Shown here: positions 8,429 through 19,175 of the stretch, piece after piece | Layout of the letters: each line of letters starts with the position of its first letter | Numbering within the stretch: the stretch's first letter is position 1 | NCBI GenBank assembly: GCA_040772905.1 | Contig: JAXGXJ010000004.1 | Coordinates: 62,001 to 126,000 of the forward strand | Source: JAXGXJ01 sp040772905 | Lineage (GTDB): Bacteria > Actinomycetota > Thermoleophilia > RBG-16-64-13 | Reading direction: 5' to 3' | Length of the DNA: 64,000 nucleotides | Program-made: the position numbers and the translations under genes | The notes under the pieces: generated by a model | Told to the model about the DNA's origin: nothing | What the model saw: only the letters and a program-made list of their open reading frames with translations | The model's database searches: none

Positions 8429-9759
8429 AGGTAGTTGGCCGGGTTGACGGGTGAGCCGTCCACCCGCACTTCGAAGTGCAGATGCGGGCCGGTGGAGTAC
8501 CCGGTGCTGCCCACCTTGCCGATGACTTCACCCCGGCCGACCTTCTGGCCTGCCGAGACCGAGATAGTGGAGAGATGACCGTAGAGCGTGGCCAGGCCTC
8601 CGCCGTGCGAGATGACCACGCACTTGCCGTAGCCGCCGCGCCAACCGGCCGACACGACGCTGCCGCCCTCAGCAGCGTGGATGGGTGTACCCATGCCGGC
8701 TGTCATGTCCACGCCCGTGTGCATCTTGCGCACGTGGAAGATGGGATGGATGCGGTATCCGTACGGCGACGTGATGGGGCCCGGCACAGGGCGGTAGAGC
8801 TGCCCGCCGCCTCCGCCGCTGCTCGCCCGCACCGTGGAGGCCTGCTGCGCGGCTTTCAACTGAGCGGTGATGCGATCGGACTCCGCGGACAGTTCATCCT
8901 CTTGTCTGGCCCAGGACGCCTTGTCCTTCTCCGCGGCGGCCAACACCTTCTCCTTCGCCGACCGAGCCGTCTCCAGCTCATCCACGGCGGCTTGCTTCTT
9001 GTCGGCTTGGGCATCGAGAGCCTTGGTGGTGGCCCGCTGTGCCTGCTCCAGCTGCGACACCGCGGCCCGCTCGACCTCCAGTGCCGCCTTCTGCCCCTCC
9101 ACCTTGGCCTTGAGATCCTCTATCTGAGTGAGGAGGTCGTTGTCCTGCTCGGCGATGTTGGAGAGCAGATCGAAGCGGCCCATGAGATCAGTGATCGATC
9201 CCGGGTCGAGCAGAGCGGCCAAGAACATCGTCCTGCCGCCCGACTTGTAGATGTTGGCCATGCGCTCGTTGAAGACCTTCTGCTGCGTGTGCAGATCGGC
9301 CTCGGTACGCTGGAGTTCGTCGCGCTTCTGGTTCAATTGGATGGTCACCGCGTCGAGCTCGGTGCGCAGAGCGTCCAGCTTGGCCGCAGCTTCCTCATAC
9401 GCGGCCGTGGCGATACGAAGCTCCTTCTCGGCGGCGTCGATGTTCTGGTCCAGAGCGGCGATGTCACCCAGAGCGGCCTTGCGCGCCGCTTCGGCCTTGG
9501 CTATGTTCTGACGGATCTTCTCCAGTTGAGCTTTGTTGTCCTGCAACTTCTCCTGCAGACCGGCGGTGGAGACCGCCAAGGCTGTGCCCTCCCCCGAGGG
9601 CGCAGCCAGAGGGGTCAGCGTTAGCAGCGCCCCCAGTACGAGGATCATGGCCACCGCGACAGCCGGAGGCAGGATCGCCGCGCTCATCCTTGCGCGCGAA
9701 GCGCCCCGGCCGCGACGCGGCCGGGGCGCCCGAAGGACCGAAAAAGAGTGATGCCGCAA
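8425..9759 (-). CDS. EnvC-like M23 peptidase with coiled coil
   Basis: 444 residues from TTG, which has AGAGGT eight bases upstream; an ATG at residue 25 is the alternative start. A signal-anchor helix (about 26-50) leads to a long coiled coil (about 65-300) and a C-terminal M23 domain: HTGVD (zinc His and Asp), YGHLST, and GPHLHFEV. Zinc ligands look complete, so it may cut peptide cross-bridges itself, unlike EnvC proper. It lies directly after ftsEX; FtsEX controls periplasmic murein hydrolases through coiled-coil partners, so this is the likely effector. The first 24 codons contain a perfect GC-rich inverted repeat. Confidence 0.92.
   Translation of the reverse strand: MRHHSFSVLRAPRPRRGRGASRARMSAAILPPAVAVAMILVLGALLTLTPLAAPSGEGTALAVSTAGLQEKLQDNKAQLEKIRQNIAKAEAARKAALGDIAALDQNIDAAEKELRIATAAYEEAAAKLDALRTELDAVTIQLNQKRDELQRTEADLHTQQKVFNERMANIYKSGGRTMFLAALLDPGSITDLMGRFDLLSNIAEQDNDLLTQIEDLKAKVEGQKAALEVERAAVSQLEQAQRATTKALDAQADKKQAAVDELETARSAKEKVLAAAEKDKASWARQEDELSAESDRITAQLKAAQQASTVRASSGGGGGQLYRPVPGPITSPYGYRIHPIFHVRKMHTGVDMTAGMGTPIHAAEGGSVVSAGWRGGYGKCVVISHGGGLATLYGHLSTISVSAGQKVGRGEVIGKVGSTGYSTGPHLHFEVRVDGSPVNPANYL
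9701..9729. repeat. Perfect 13-bp inverted repeat at the 5' end of the M23 gene
   Basis: Arms GCGCCCCGGCCGC and GCGGCCGGGGCGC separated by three bases. It lies between the TTG start and the internal ATG of the M23 peptidase gene and would form a very stable mRNA hairpin about 90 bases after the end of ftsX. There is no following U run, so a classical terminator is unlikely; attenuation of the M23 gene relative to ftsEX is possible. Confidence 0.6.
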
Positions 9760-9773
9760 AGGCTCTACCTCTA

Positions 9774-10658
9774 CTAGACCTTTAGGAAGCGTCGCAGTCC
9801 GATGCCCGAGCCGAGTGCGCCGATGATCACCCCCACGCCCAGCAGCACGAGGGTGACGAGCACATACGGCACGGCATCGAGCGGCACCGACATGAAGGGC
9901 AGGCTGTCCCTGATCCTTGAGACCAGGAAGCTGTTCGCCACCAATACCACCACTGCGGCGATGAGCGCGCCCACGAAGCCCACTGTGACCCCCTCGATGA
10001 GGAAAGGCCAGCGGATGAACCAGTTGGTGGCCCCCACCAACTTCATGATCTCCACCTCACGCTTGCGCGCGAAGATGGACAGCCGGATGGTGTTGGAGAT
10101 GAGCAGGATGGCCACGACCCCCAGGAGCACGATGAAGATCAGCAGGAAGTTCCGGGCTTGGGCCGTGAAGTTGAAGAGCTTGTCGGCGATCTCCTTGCCG
10201 TAGCTCACTTCATCGACTATAGGATTCCCCTCGAAACGCCCGGCCACCAACTCCACCGTCTGCGGGTCCTTGAGCGCGATCTCGAACGAGGCGGGCAACG
10301 GGTTGCCGGTCAAGCCTTCCAAGATCTCGGGATTGTCCTCGTAGTCCTTCTTCAGGCGCTCGAGCGCGTCCTCTTTGCTCACGTAGGTGGAACTCTTGAC
10401 CTCGTTCCAGGTCATGATCTCGGACTGCATGGCTGCGACCTCGTCCTGGGCAGGATCGGGATCGGTAGTGAGATACACCGTGATCTCCACCTTGCTCTCC
10501 ACCTCGGCCAAGAGCGCGTTCGTGGTGTACACGAACACCAGCACCGCTCCCAAGACCAGGATGGACAGGAAGACCGTCACCAGAGCGGCGATGGTCATGA
10601 AGTAGTTGCGCCTCAAGGAGCCGAAGGCTTCCTTGAGGAAGAAGCTAATCCTCCCCAT
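9774..10658 (-). CDS. ftsX: Cell division protein FtsX
   Basis: 294 residues starting at MGRISFFLKEAFGSL, chosen because GAGGCGGAT precedes that ATG; the frame is open further upstream but inside ftsE. Four membrane segments are visible (about 22-45, 165-190, 215-240, 255-285), with an extracellular loop of about 115 residues between the first two that binds murein hydrolase activators. The gene overlaps the 3' end of ftsE by 14 bases. FtsX with FtsE forms an ABC-transporter-like complex that activates cell-wall hydrolases at division; the M23 coiled-coil protein follows 15 bases downstream. Confidence 0.95.
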   Translation of the reverse strand: MGRISFFLKEAFGSLRRNYFMTIAALVTVFLSILVLGAVLVFVYTTNALLAEVESKVEITVYLTTDPDPAQDEVAAMQSEIMTWNEVKSSTYVSKEDALERLKKDYEDNPEILEGLTGNPLPASFEIALKDPQTVELVAGRFEGNPIVDEVSYGKEIADKLFNFTAQARNFLLIFIVLLGVVAILLISNTIRLSIFARKREVEIMKLVGATNWFIRWPFLIEGVTVGFVGALIAAVVVLVANSFLVSRIRDSLPFMSVPLDAVPYVLVTLVLLGVGVIIGALGSGIGLRRFLKV

Positions 10659-11328
10659 ATCCGCCTCGCTTCTGGTCGCGGATGACCTTGCCCTCGTCGA
10701 GCGCGATGACACGGCGGCGCATACGGTCGACCATCTCCCGGTCGTGCGTGGCCATCAGCACCGTGGTGCCGGTCTTGTTGATGCGGTAGAGCAACTGCAT
10801 GATACCCATGGACGTCTCGGGGTCGAGGTTGCCCGTGGGCTCGTCGGCGATGAGCAGCGGTGGATGGTTGACGAAGGCTCGAGCGATGGACACACGCTGC
10901 TGCTCGCCCCCGGACAGCTCGTTGGGATAGCTGTTGGCCTTGTGGCCCAAGCCCACCAAGCCGAGGATCTCGTTGGCCTTCTTTTTCGAGGCCCCCGTCG
11001 CCTGCCCCGTGACCACCAAGGCGTACATGATGTTCTCAAAAGCGGTCTTGTTGTTGAGAAGCTTGAAATCCTGGAACACACAGCCGATGTTGCGTCGCAG
11101 GGAGGGCACCTTCCACCTGCGCAAGGTCCCAAGATCGCGGCCGCCCACGATCACGCGGCCCCTGTCGGGCTCGAGTTCTTTGATGAGCAGGCGGATGAAT
11201 GTAGATTTCCCGGAGCCGGAAGGTCCCACCAGAAAGACGAACTCGCCCTTCTCGATATGCAGGCTCACCTTCTCCAGACCGACAGTACTGGGAGGGTAGA
11301 TCTTGGTCACATCTTCAAACCTGATCAC
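10645..11328 (-). CDS. ftsE: Cell division ATP-binding protein FtsE
   Basis: 227 residues from GTG; a stop codon lies two codons upstream in frame, so this is the only start, with GGAGGT about 12 bases away. Walker A GPSGSGKST, signature LSGGEQQR, Walker B LLIADEPTGNLD and H-loop ATHD are complete. It is the ATPase of the FtsEX complex. The 110 bases between ftsE and prfB hold the SD and a weak stem (GAGCC/GGCTC) followed by a short T run that might end prfB transcription; I see no clear promoter there. Confidence 0.95.
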   Translation of the reverse strand: MIRFEDVTKIYPPSTVGLEKVSLHIEKGEFVFLVGPSGSGKSTFIRLLIKELEPDRGRVIVGGRDLGTLRRWKVPSLRRNIGCVFQDFKLLNNKTAFENIMYALVVTGQATGASKKKANEILGLVGLGHKANSYPNELSGGEQQRVSIARAFVNHPPLLIADEPTGNLDPETSMGIMQLLYRINKTGTTVLMATHDREMVDRMRRRVIALDEGKVIRDQKRGGYGED

Positions 11329-11438
11329 GTGCTACTCATGACCTCCAAATAGATATCTGGCCTTAATTCTGCGGGGAACTGCAAAAGCCTCCCGAGCCAC
11401 GCGCGGCGGCTCATGGGCTGGGGTCGACGACCAGTCGG

Positions 11439-12600
11439 TTACGAAGCCCCCAACTTACCGACCGACCGTTGCCATATATAGGCGTGGATGAACTCGTCTA
11501 TGGCACCGTTGAGCACCGCTTCAGCGTTGCCCTTCTCATGATTGGTGCGGTGGTCTTTGACCATGGTGTAAGGGGCCAACACATAGGAGCGGATCTGGCT
11601 GCCCCAGGCTATCTCCTTCTGCTCGCCCTTCTCCCTGGCCATCTCCTGTTCGCGCCGCTCGTGTTCGAGCAGGATCAACTTGCTGCGGAGCATGCGCATG
11701 GCAGTCTCGCGGTTCTGGATCTGTGAGCGTTCGTTCTGGCACTGCACCACCGTCTTGGTGGGCACATGCGTGATTCGCACAGCGGAATCGGTCTTGTTCA
11801 CATGCTGGCCGCCGGCTCCGGAAGAGCGGTAGGTCTCCACGCGCAGTTCCTTCTCGTCGAGCTCCACGTCCACATCGCCGTCCACCAGCGGAGTCACGTC
11901 CACAGAGGCGAAGGATGTGTGCCGGCGGCTGGCAGAATCGAACGGCGAGATGCGCACCAAGCGATGCACACCACGCTCGGCGGAGAGCAGACCGTATGCG
12001 TTCTCACCGTGCACGGTGAAGGTGGCACTCTTGATACCGGCCTCATCGCCCTCGCTGGCCTCGTTCAACTCCACCTGGAAGCCCCTGCCCTCAGCCCAGC
12101 GCAGATACATGCGCAGCAGCATCTCGGCCCAGTCCTGACTCTCGGTGCCGCCTGCGCCCGGATGGATGCTGACGATCGCGTCGCCCGAGTCGAACTCACC
12201 CGTGAACAAGCGCTGCTCCTCGAGGCGGTCCACCTCGCGCGCGATGTCCTGGGTCAGACGCTCCAGTTCCTCGCGCAGCTCAGGGGGTACCTCTTCGGCG
12301 CCCGTCTCCTCAGCCGCCATCTCCACAAGAGCCTCGAGATCTTCCACCTGCCCGTGAAGACGGTCGTAGTCCTCCAGCCGATGCTTCAGCCGGCTGTACT
12401 TGGTGCTGACGGTCTGGGCCTCGACCTGGTCGTCCCAGAAGCCCGGCGCACGCATCGTCTCCTCAAGGGAGGCGATGTCGCGTTTCAGCGTATCCGGGTC
12501 AAAGATAGTCCCTTGCCCACAGGAGCTTCTCGCCGAACGTGGCCAGTAACTCGCGGTACGGAGCAAGAGACGGGGTCTGAGTTTCTATCTTTTCTGCCAT
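11439..12600 (-). CDS. prfB: Peptide chain release factor 2, made through a programmed +1 frameshift
   Basis: A 33-codon zero-frame segment from ATG ends ...ARDYL followed by TGA; the rest of the protein (353 codons, starting at the Asp of DPDTLKRDIASLEE) is in the +1 frame, so the full product is 386 residues. The long downstream frame is also open upstream of the junction, but that stretch does not resemble RF2. The body carries the SPF anticodon-like tripeptide (VRISPFDSA) that recognises UGA/UAA and the catalytic GAGGQHVNKTDS. RF2 releases the peptide at UGA and UAA and here controls its own synthesis at an in-frame UGA. It follows secA. No SD is seen before the ATG. Confidence 0.95.
12498..12514 (-). 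promoter_or_regulatory. RF2 autoregulatory +1 frameshift site
   Basis: The minus strand reads AAGGGACTATCTTTGAC: an internal Shine-Dalgarno-like AGGGA, the slippery CTT and the in-frame TGA followed by C. This matches the classical prfB recoding signal (AGGGGG-TAT-CTT-TGA-C in Escherichia coli). When RF2 is scarce, the ribosome slips from CTT to TTT and reads GAC, entering the downstream frame. Confidence 0.95.
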
Positions 12601-12609
12601 TGTGCGGGG

Positions 12610-12615
12610 ATTATA
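12610..12615 (-). promoter_or_regulatory. Candidate -10 box for leaderless prfB transcription
   Basis: A perfect TATAAT ends nine bases before the prfB ATG, and no SD lies between. With normal -10 to start spacing, transcription would begin only a few bases before the ATG, giving a leaderless mRNA. No good -35 hexamer is seen 16-19 bases upstream. The box sits in the loop of a TGCGGGG/CCCCGCA stem. Based on one motif only. Confidence 0.35.
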
Positions 12616-12765
12616 GCCCACCCCGCATAAGGCGACCGTATGGCCCGCTCTTCGCTGACCTCGCCGGCGCTCACACCCGGCCCCGAGGACCGGCGGCTCG
12701 CGCGGTCCGCGACGGGCATTGCGGGCAACAGGGGATCCCGCGAGGCGGTGACGGCACGAGCCGCC

Positions 12766-15390
<2,625 letters not shown>

Positions 15391-15528
15391 CGCTCAGCCC
15401 CTCGGATCACAATGTCAGCATCACCGGAATGGCACCGCATGGTCACAGCGCGCACGACCCTGGGCGCCTCCCAACGGGCGCGCGCATGGCCGCGCCGATG
15501 CGACCAGGACCATCCAGCCATCGCCGCT

Positions 15529-15548
15529 TCTGGAGTGTGGACTCCAGA
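15529..15548. repeat. Hairpin between hpf and secA
   Basis: TCTGGAGT and ACTCCAGA with a four-base loop, located eight bases after the hpf stop. No T run follows on the minus strand, so it is a weak or Rho-assisted terminator at best, or a stabilising 3' end for the hpf transcript. The rest of the 166-base gap before secA shows nothing clear. Confidence 0.45.
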
Positions 15549-15556
15549 CCGGCCCG

Positions 15557-16123
15557 TCAGCTCTGAGCTTCGATCAGGCCGTAGTTGCCATCACGGCGGC
15601 GGTACACCACCGCTGTCTCTTGACTCTCGGCATTGGTGAACACGAAGAAGTCATGCCCTACCAGCTCAAGCTGCAGGGCGGCTTCTTCCGGCGTCATGGG
15701 TTTGACCGTGAACTGCTTCGTCTTCACGATGCGCGGCATCGCGGATTCTTCCTCGCGTCCCTCGGGACCCTCGGGCAACCTGAAGCCCTCGGAGGCGAAC
15801 GCCTCGTTCATGGGCGTGCCCTGGTGCCGCACCAGCTTACCCCGATACTTCTTCACCTGCCGTTCCAGTTTCTCGAAGACGAGGTCGATGGAGGCGTAGA
15901 TGTCGGGAGAAGCCTCACGGGCCCTGATGACCGGGCCCTTGGTGAAGATCGTCACCTCGACGACCTGATTATCGGCTATGCTCGGGTTCTTCTCGGTCCA
16001 CATCTCGACCTCGCAACGAGAGCCGTCGGTGAGGTACTTGCCGAGACGACCTATCTTGTCCTCGGTGTACGAGCTGATAGCCTCTGTGAGAACCAGGTTC
16101 CTGCCTTTGACCGTGAGATTCAC
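15557..16123 (-). CDS. hpf: Ribosome hibernation promoting factor, long form
   Basis: 188 residues from GTG (product begins MNLTVKGRNL, AAGGAG ten bases upstream). The frame is open further upstream, but those residues do not fit the family. N-terminal domain (1-100) is the RaiA/HPF beta-alpha fold that sits in the 30S decoding centre; the C-terminal domain (about 130-188, with GHDFFVFTNAES and YRRRDGNYGLIE) dimerises 70S ribosomes to 100S. Between comF and this gene (16124-16219) there is a CCCAGC/GCTGGG hairpin in the leader and a possible extended -10 (TGGTATCTT). Confidence 0.93.
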   Translation of the reverse strand: MNLTVKGRNLVLTEAISSYTEDKIGRLGKYLTDGSRCEVEMWTEKNPSIADNQVVEVTIFTKGPVIRAREASPDIYASIDLVFEKLERQVKKYRGKLVRHQGTPMNEAFASEGFRLPEGPEGREEESAMPRIVKTKQFTVKPMTPEEAALQLELVGHDFFVFTNAESQETAVVYRRRDGNYGLIEAQS

Positions 16124-16219
16124 GCCGGTCCAACTCCTTGACTCGTCATGACGTTCCCAGCGATATGCTGGGCATTTCGTCGCCATCTGCGGAACGATGA
16201 AAGATACCACATAGCTTCT

Positions 16220-17059
16220 TCAGTCGTGCCCCACCGCCTTTCCCGAGGTCGCTCGCGAGAAGGTGAACACGAAGGTCGGCAGGCCCAGACCGGCCTTCAC
16301 CACTCGAGACACCTCACCCGCCGTCGCTCCCGTGGTGTAGACGTCGTCGACCATGATCACCGCACCGCATCCGTGCCTCTTCAGCGACTCCGCCGCGGCC
16401 GGATGAAGGCTGAAGGCCCCCCGCAGGTTGCTCTGCCGCCCTGCCCGACCCAGGCCCTTCTGGTGCTTGGTGGGCACGCCTTTGCGCACCAAAGGCCCGG
16501 CCGGTAGACCGTACCCGGCCGCGAGATGGCGCGCGAGCAACTCTGCTTGGTTGTAGCCGCGCTCGCGCTGAGCCCGGCGATGCGCAGGCACCCAACTCAC
16601 ATACAACCGCGTCTCCAGTGCGAGTGAACGCGCGTATTCATCGAACATGGGCTGCGCAAGACCCGCCATGAGCCTGCCCAGCACCGGCTGTCCGCCGAAC
16701 TTCAACTCCGACACGAGGCGTTTGGCCGCCCCTTGGTGGAGGTAGGCGCTCCGCGCCCCATCGTGCTCGAGTTCGCGGCCCATGCACGCCGCGCAACGGC
16801 CCTGGACCAGCGCTTCCACACCCGGCTCACCACAGCGTGGACAGCTGCCTGACGCCACCGCCACGAGCCCGTCGCGGCAACGGTCGCACAGGTGCGTCTC
16901 GAACTCTCCGCACATCACGCAGCGGGGCGGGAACAGCACCGTCAGCACCGGCTCAGCCACACTCTCGCGTAGTCGATCGAGCGCGCGCCCGAGCAACGAA
17001 CGCCGTCCGGCGCTGGGATCGGCGATCACACTCCTGGGATCGTGGACAGTCGCCTCCAC
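16220..17059 (-). CDS. comF: ComF-family phosphoribosyltransferase-like protein
   Basis: 279 residues from GTG, which overlaps the TAG of the upstream gene by one base (TAGTG) and has GGAGGGG five bases before it. N-terminal zinc-finger part with CVMCG, CDRC, CPRCG and CAAC pairs; C-terminal phosphoribosyltransferase fold with VIMVDDVYTTGAT, the PRPP-binding motif. ComF proteins take part in DNA uptake in naturally competent bacteria, where ComFC acts with the helicase ComFA. No comFA is in view, so a role in competence here is uncertain. Confidence 0.88.
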   Translation of the reverse strand: MEATVHDPRSVIADPSAGRRSLLGRALDRLRESVAEPVLTVLFPPRCVMCGEFETHLCDRCRDGLVAVASGSCPRCGEPGVEALVQGRCAACMGRELEHDGARSAYLHQGAAKRLVSELKFGGQPVLGRLMAGLAQPMFDEYARSLALETRLYVSWVPAHRRAQRERGYNQAELLARHLAAGYGLPAGPLVRKGVPTKHQKGLGRAGRQSNLRGAFSLHPAAAESLKRHGCGAVIMVDDVYTTGATAGEVSRVVKAGLGLPTFVFTFSRATSGKAVGHD

Positions 17060-18066
17060 TACCCCTCCGTCCGCGTCCCTGCTCCGACGCGCAAGCCCAT
17101 CACCCCTTCGACCAAGAGCGTGCCCGCGACCACCTGCGACTGCGGCAACACCAAGCCGCGCACCACGTGCGCGCCCTCGCCCAGCACACACCCGTCACCC
17201 AACACCGCCGGCCCCTCGATGACCACATCCTCGCCCAGTCGACAATCGCCGCCTATGACCACCGGTGGCTCGACACGCACCGAAGCCGGCACCTTGCTCC
17301 TCTCATCGATCCACACCCCGGGTCGCACTTCACGACCGGGGATCTCGACGTCCACCTTGCCGGTGAGCGCGTCCTGGTTGCCCCGGATGTACTCACCCAG
17401 GTTGCCGACGTCGCTCCAATAGCCCTTGCCCTCCCACACGTGGAACGGTATGCGCCGGCGTACCAGATCCGGGAACACGCGCCGGCCGAAGTCGTCGAAC
17501 TGCCCCTTGGGCAAGATGTGGTCGAAGATCTGGGGCTCGAACACGTAGATGCCGCAGTTGCACATGCGCGAAAGAGCCTCATCGCGGTCGGGTTTCTCTT
17601 GGAAGCCCAGCACCTTGTCATCGTCATCGGTGACCACCACCCCGAACAGGCTGGGGTCGGGCACTTCTTTGACGGCCAGCGTGGCAAGCGAACCCCGACG
17701 ACGATGGGTGGCCACCAGCCCCGTGAGGTCGAAGTCGGTGAGAGAATCGCCGCTCATCACCACGAAAGTGTCGCCGCCGAGGAAGTCCTCGTTGTTCCTG
17801 ACCCCACCCGCGGTGCCCAGCAACTCCTCCTCAAAGGAGTAGGTAACGCTCATGTCCATCCAGGAGCCGTCGGCGAAGTAGTCGGTGATGGCGTCCGGTA
17901 GGTGGTGCAGGTTGATCACCACTTCACGGATACCGTGGCGGCCCAGGAGGCGCAGGATGTGGTAGAGCGCAGGACGGTTGACTATGGGAGCCATTGGCTT
18001 CGGCACCAGGTCGGTGATCGGACGCAATCGCGTCCCCTTGCCGGCCGCCATGATCATGGCTCTCAT
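17059..18066 (-). CDS. Sugar-phosphate nucleotidyltransferase
   Basis: 335 residues. N-terminal nucleotidyltransferase domain (about 1-235) with AAGKGTRLRPITDLVPKPM, the NTP- and phosphate-binding signature, GTAGGVRN and SGDSLTDFD; C-terminal left-handed beta-helix repeats (about 245-320, hexapeptides such as VVIGGDCRLGEDVVIEG). This is the architecture of mannose-1-phosphate guanylyltransferase and related glucose-1-phosphate enzymes. It makes an NDP-sugar for surface polysaccharide, which fits the nearby LCP ligases. The exact sugar and nucleotide cannot be decided from sequence alone. Its stop overlaps the comF start. Confidence 0.85.
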   Translation of the reverse strand: MRAMIMAAGKGTRLRPITDLVPKPMAPIVNRPALYHILRLLGRHGIREVVINLHHLPDAITDYFADGSWMDMSVTYSFEEELLGTAGGVRNNEDFLGGDTFVVMSGDSLTDFDLTGLVATHRRRGSLATLAVKEVPDPSLFGVVVTDDDDKVLGFQEKPDRDEALSRMCNCGIYVFEPQIFDHILPKGQFDDFGRRVFPDLVRRRIPFHVWEGKGYWSDVGNLGEYIRGNQDALTGKVDVEIPGREVRPGVWIDERSKVPASVRVEPPVVIGGDCRLGEDVVIEGPAVLGDGCVLGEGAHVVRGLVLPQSQVVAGTLLVEGVMGLRVGAGTRTEG

Positions 18067-18094
18067 AGTCGCTCCTCCTGTATCAGGGCCCGCC

Positions 18095-19171
18095 TCAGCC
18101 GGGGCGCGACCTCACATCCACTGCCAGTCTTTTCAGATTGTCCCCAAAGGGAGGGAAGGCAACCCCTCTCTCGGTGATGATGGCCGTCACATTGCGCGCC
18201 GGAGTGACGTCGAAGGCGGGATTGCGCACCGACACACCTTCCGGCGCCCAGCGCACCCCTCCATACCCGGTCACCTCATGGGCGGCACGCTCCTCGATGG
18301 GGATGGCGCTTCCGTCGGCGAGAGACAGGTCCACCGTGGAGAACGGCGCTGCCACGAAGAACGGCACGCCGTGCTCACGAGCCAGCACCGACACGGTGTA
18401 GGTACCGATCTTGTTGGCCACATCACCGTTGGCAGCGATGCGGTCGGCGCCGACCACCACGTGGGTGATGGCGCCCTTGCTCATGAAGTACCCCGCCATG
18501 TTGTCGCTGATGAGTTCCACCGGTATGCCCGCGCGCATGAGCTCCCACACCGTGAGCCTGGCCCCCTGGAACAACGGCCGCGTCTCGTCGGCGAACACGC
18601 GCAACCGCGGGTTCCGAGCGAAGGCCGAACGGATGACCCCCAAGGCCGTCCCGTAGCCTGCGGTGGCCAGAGCCCCGGCGTTGCAGTGCGTCAGCACCAC
18701 CGGTTCATCTCCTGTTATGAGATGGGCACCGTTCTCACCGATGGTACGGCACGAAGCCAGGTCGTCCTCGTAGATCTGCACCGCCCTGCGTTCCATCTCC
18801 TCCGCCACGGCGGCCGGCGCCAAGTCCTGCCGCCCCCACACCTGCTCCATCTTCTTCAGTGCCCAGGGAAGGTTAACCGCGGTGGGGCGAGTCTCGAATA
18901 AGACTTTGGACGCATGTTGGAGAAAGCCTCGGAACTGCGCGGGGTCGGAGCCGTGGTTCGCCAGCGCCGTGCGACCGGCCAGCGCCATGGCCATAGCCCC
19001 GGCCACCCCCAGGGCGGGAGCGCCCCGGACAGCCATATCGCGGATGGCATCCGCCACCTCCTGCCACGTGCGGCACGTGAGGTAGACCTCCTCCAGAGGC
19101 AGACGGCGCTGATCGATCATCACCACGCTCCCGTCGTGCCATTCGACGGTGCGGATGCTGTCGGTGGTCAC
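18095..19171 (-). CDS. mtnA: S-methyl-5-thioribose-1-phosphate isomerase
   Basis: 358 residues from GTG four bases after ahcY; the upstream open frame lies inside ahcY. Family motifs include RGAPALGVAGA, THCNAGALATAGYGTALG (with the catalytic Cys), DETRPLFQGARLT and VVGADRIAANGDVANKIGTY (catalytic Asp). MtnA isomerises methylthioribose-1-phosphate to methylthioribulose-1-phosphate in methionine salvage. Its neighbours ahcY and a phosphorylase-like gene belong to the same S-adenosyl byproduct chemistry. The family is close to eIF2B-like proteins, but the motifs here are those of MtnA. Confidence 0.93.
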   Translation of the reverse strand: MTTDSIRTVEWHDGSVVMIDQRRLPLEEVYLTCRTWQEVADAIRDMAVRGAPALGVAGAMAMALAGRTALANHGSDPAQFRGFLQHASKVLFETRPTAVNLPWALKKMEQVWGRQDLAPAAVAEEMERRAVQIYEDDLASCRTIGENGAHLITGDEPVVLTHCNAGALATAGYGTALGVIRSAFARNPRLRVFADETRPLFQGARLTVWELMRAGIPVELISDNMAGYFMSKGAITHVVVGADRIAANGDVANKIGTYTVSVLAREHGVPFFVAAPFSTVDLSLADGSAIPIEERAAHEVTGYGGVRWAPEGVSVRNPAFDVTPARNVTAIITERGVAFPPFGDNLKRLAVDVRSRPG

Positions 19172-19175
19172 CTGA

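Noticed and set aside
11329..11345. A four-codon mini-ORF (ATG to TGA) overlapping the ftsE start
   Set aside because: The SD is only two bases from its ATG and better explains the ftsE GTG; a leader peptide is not supported.
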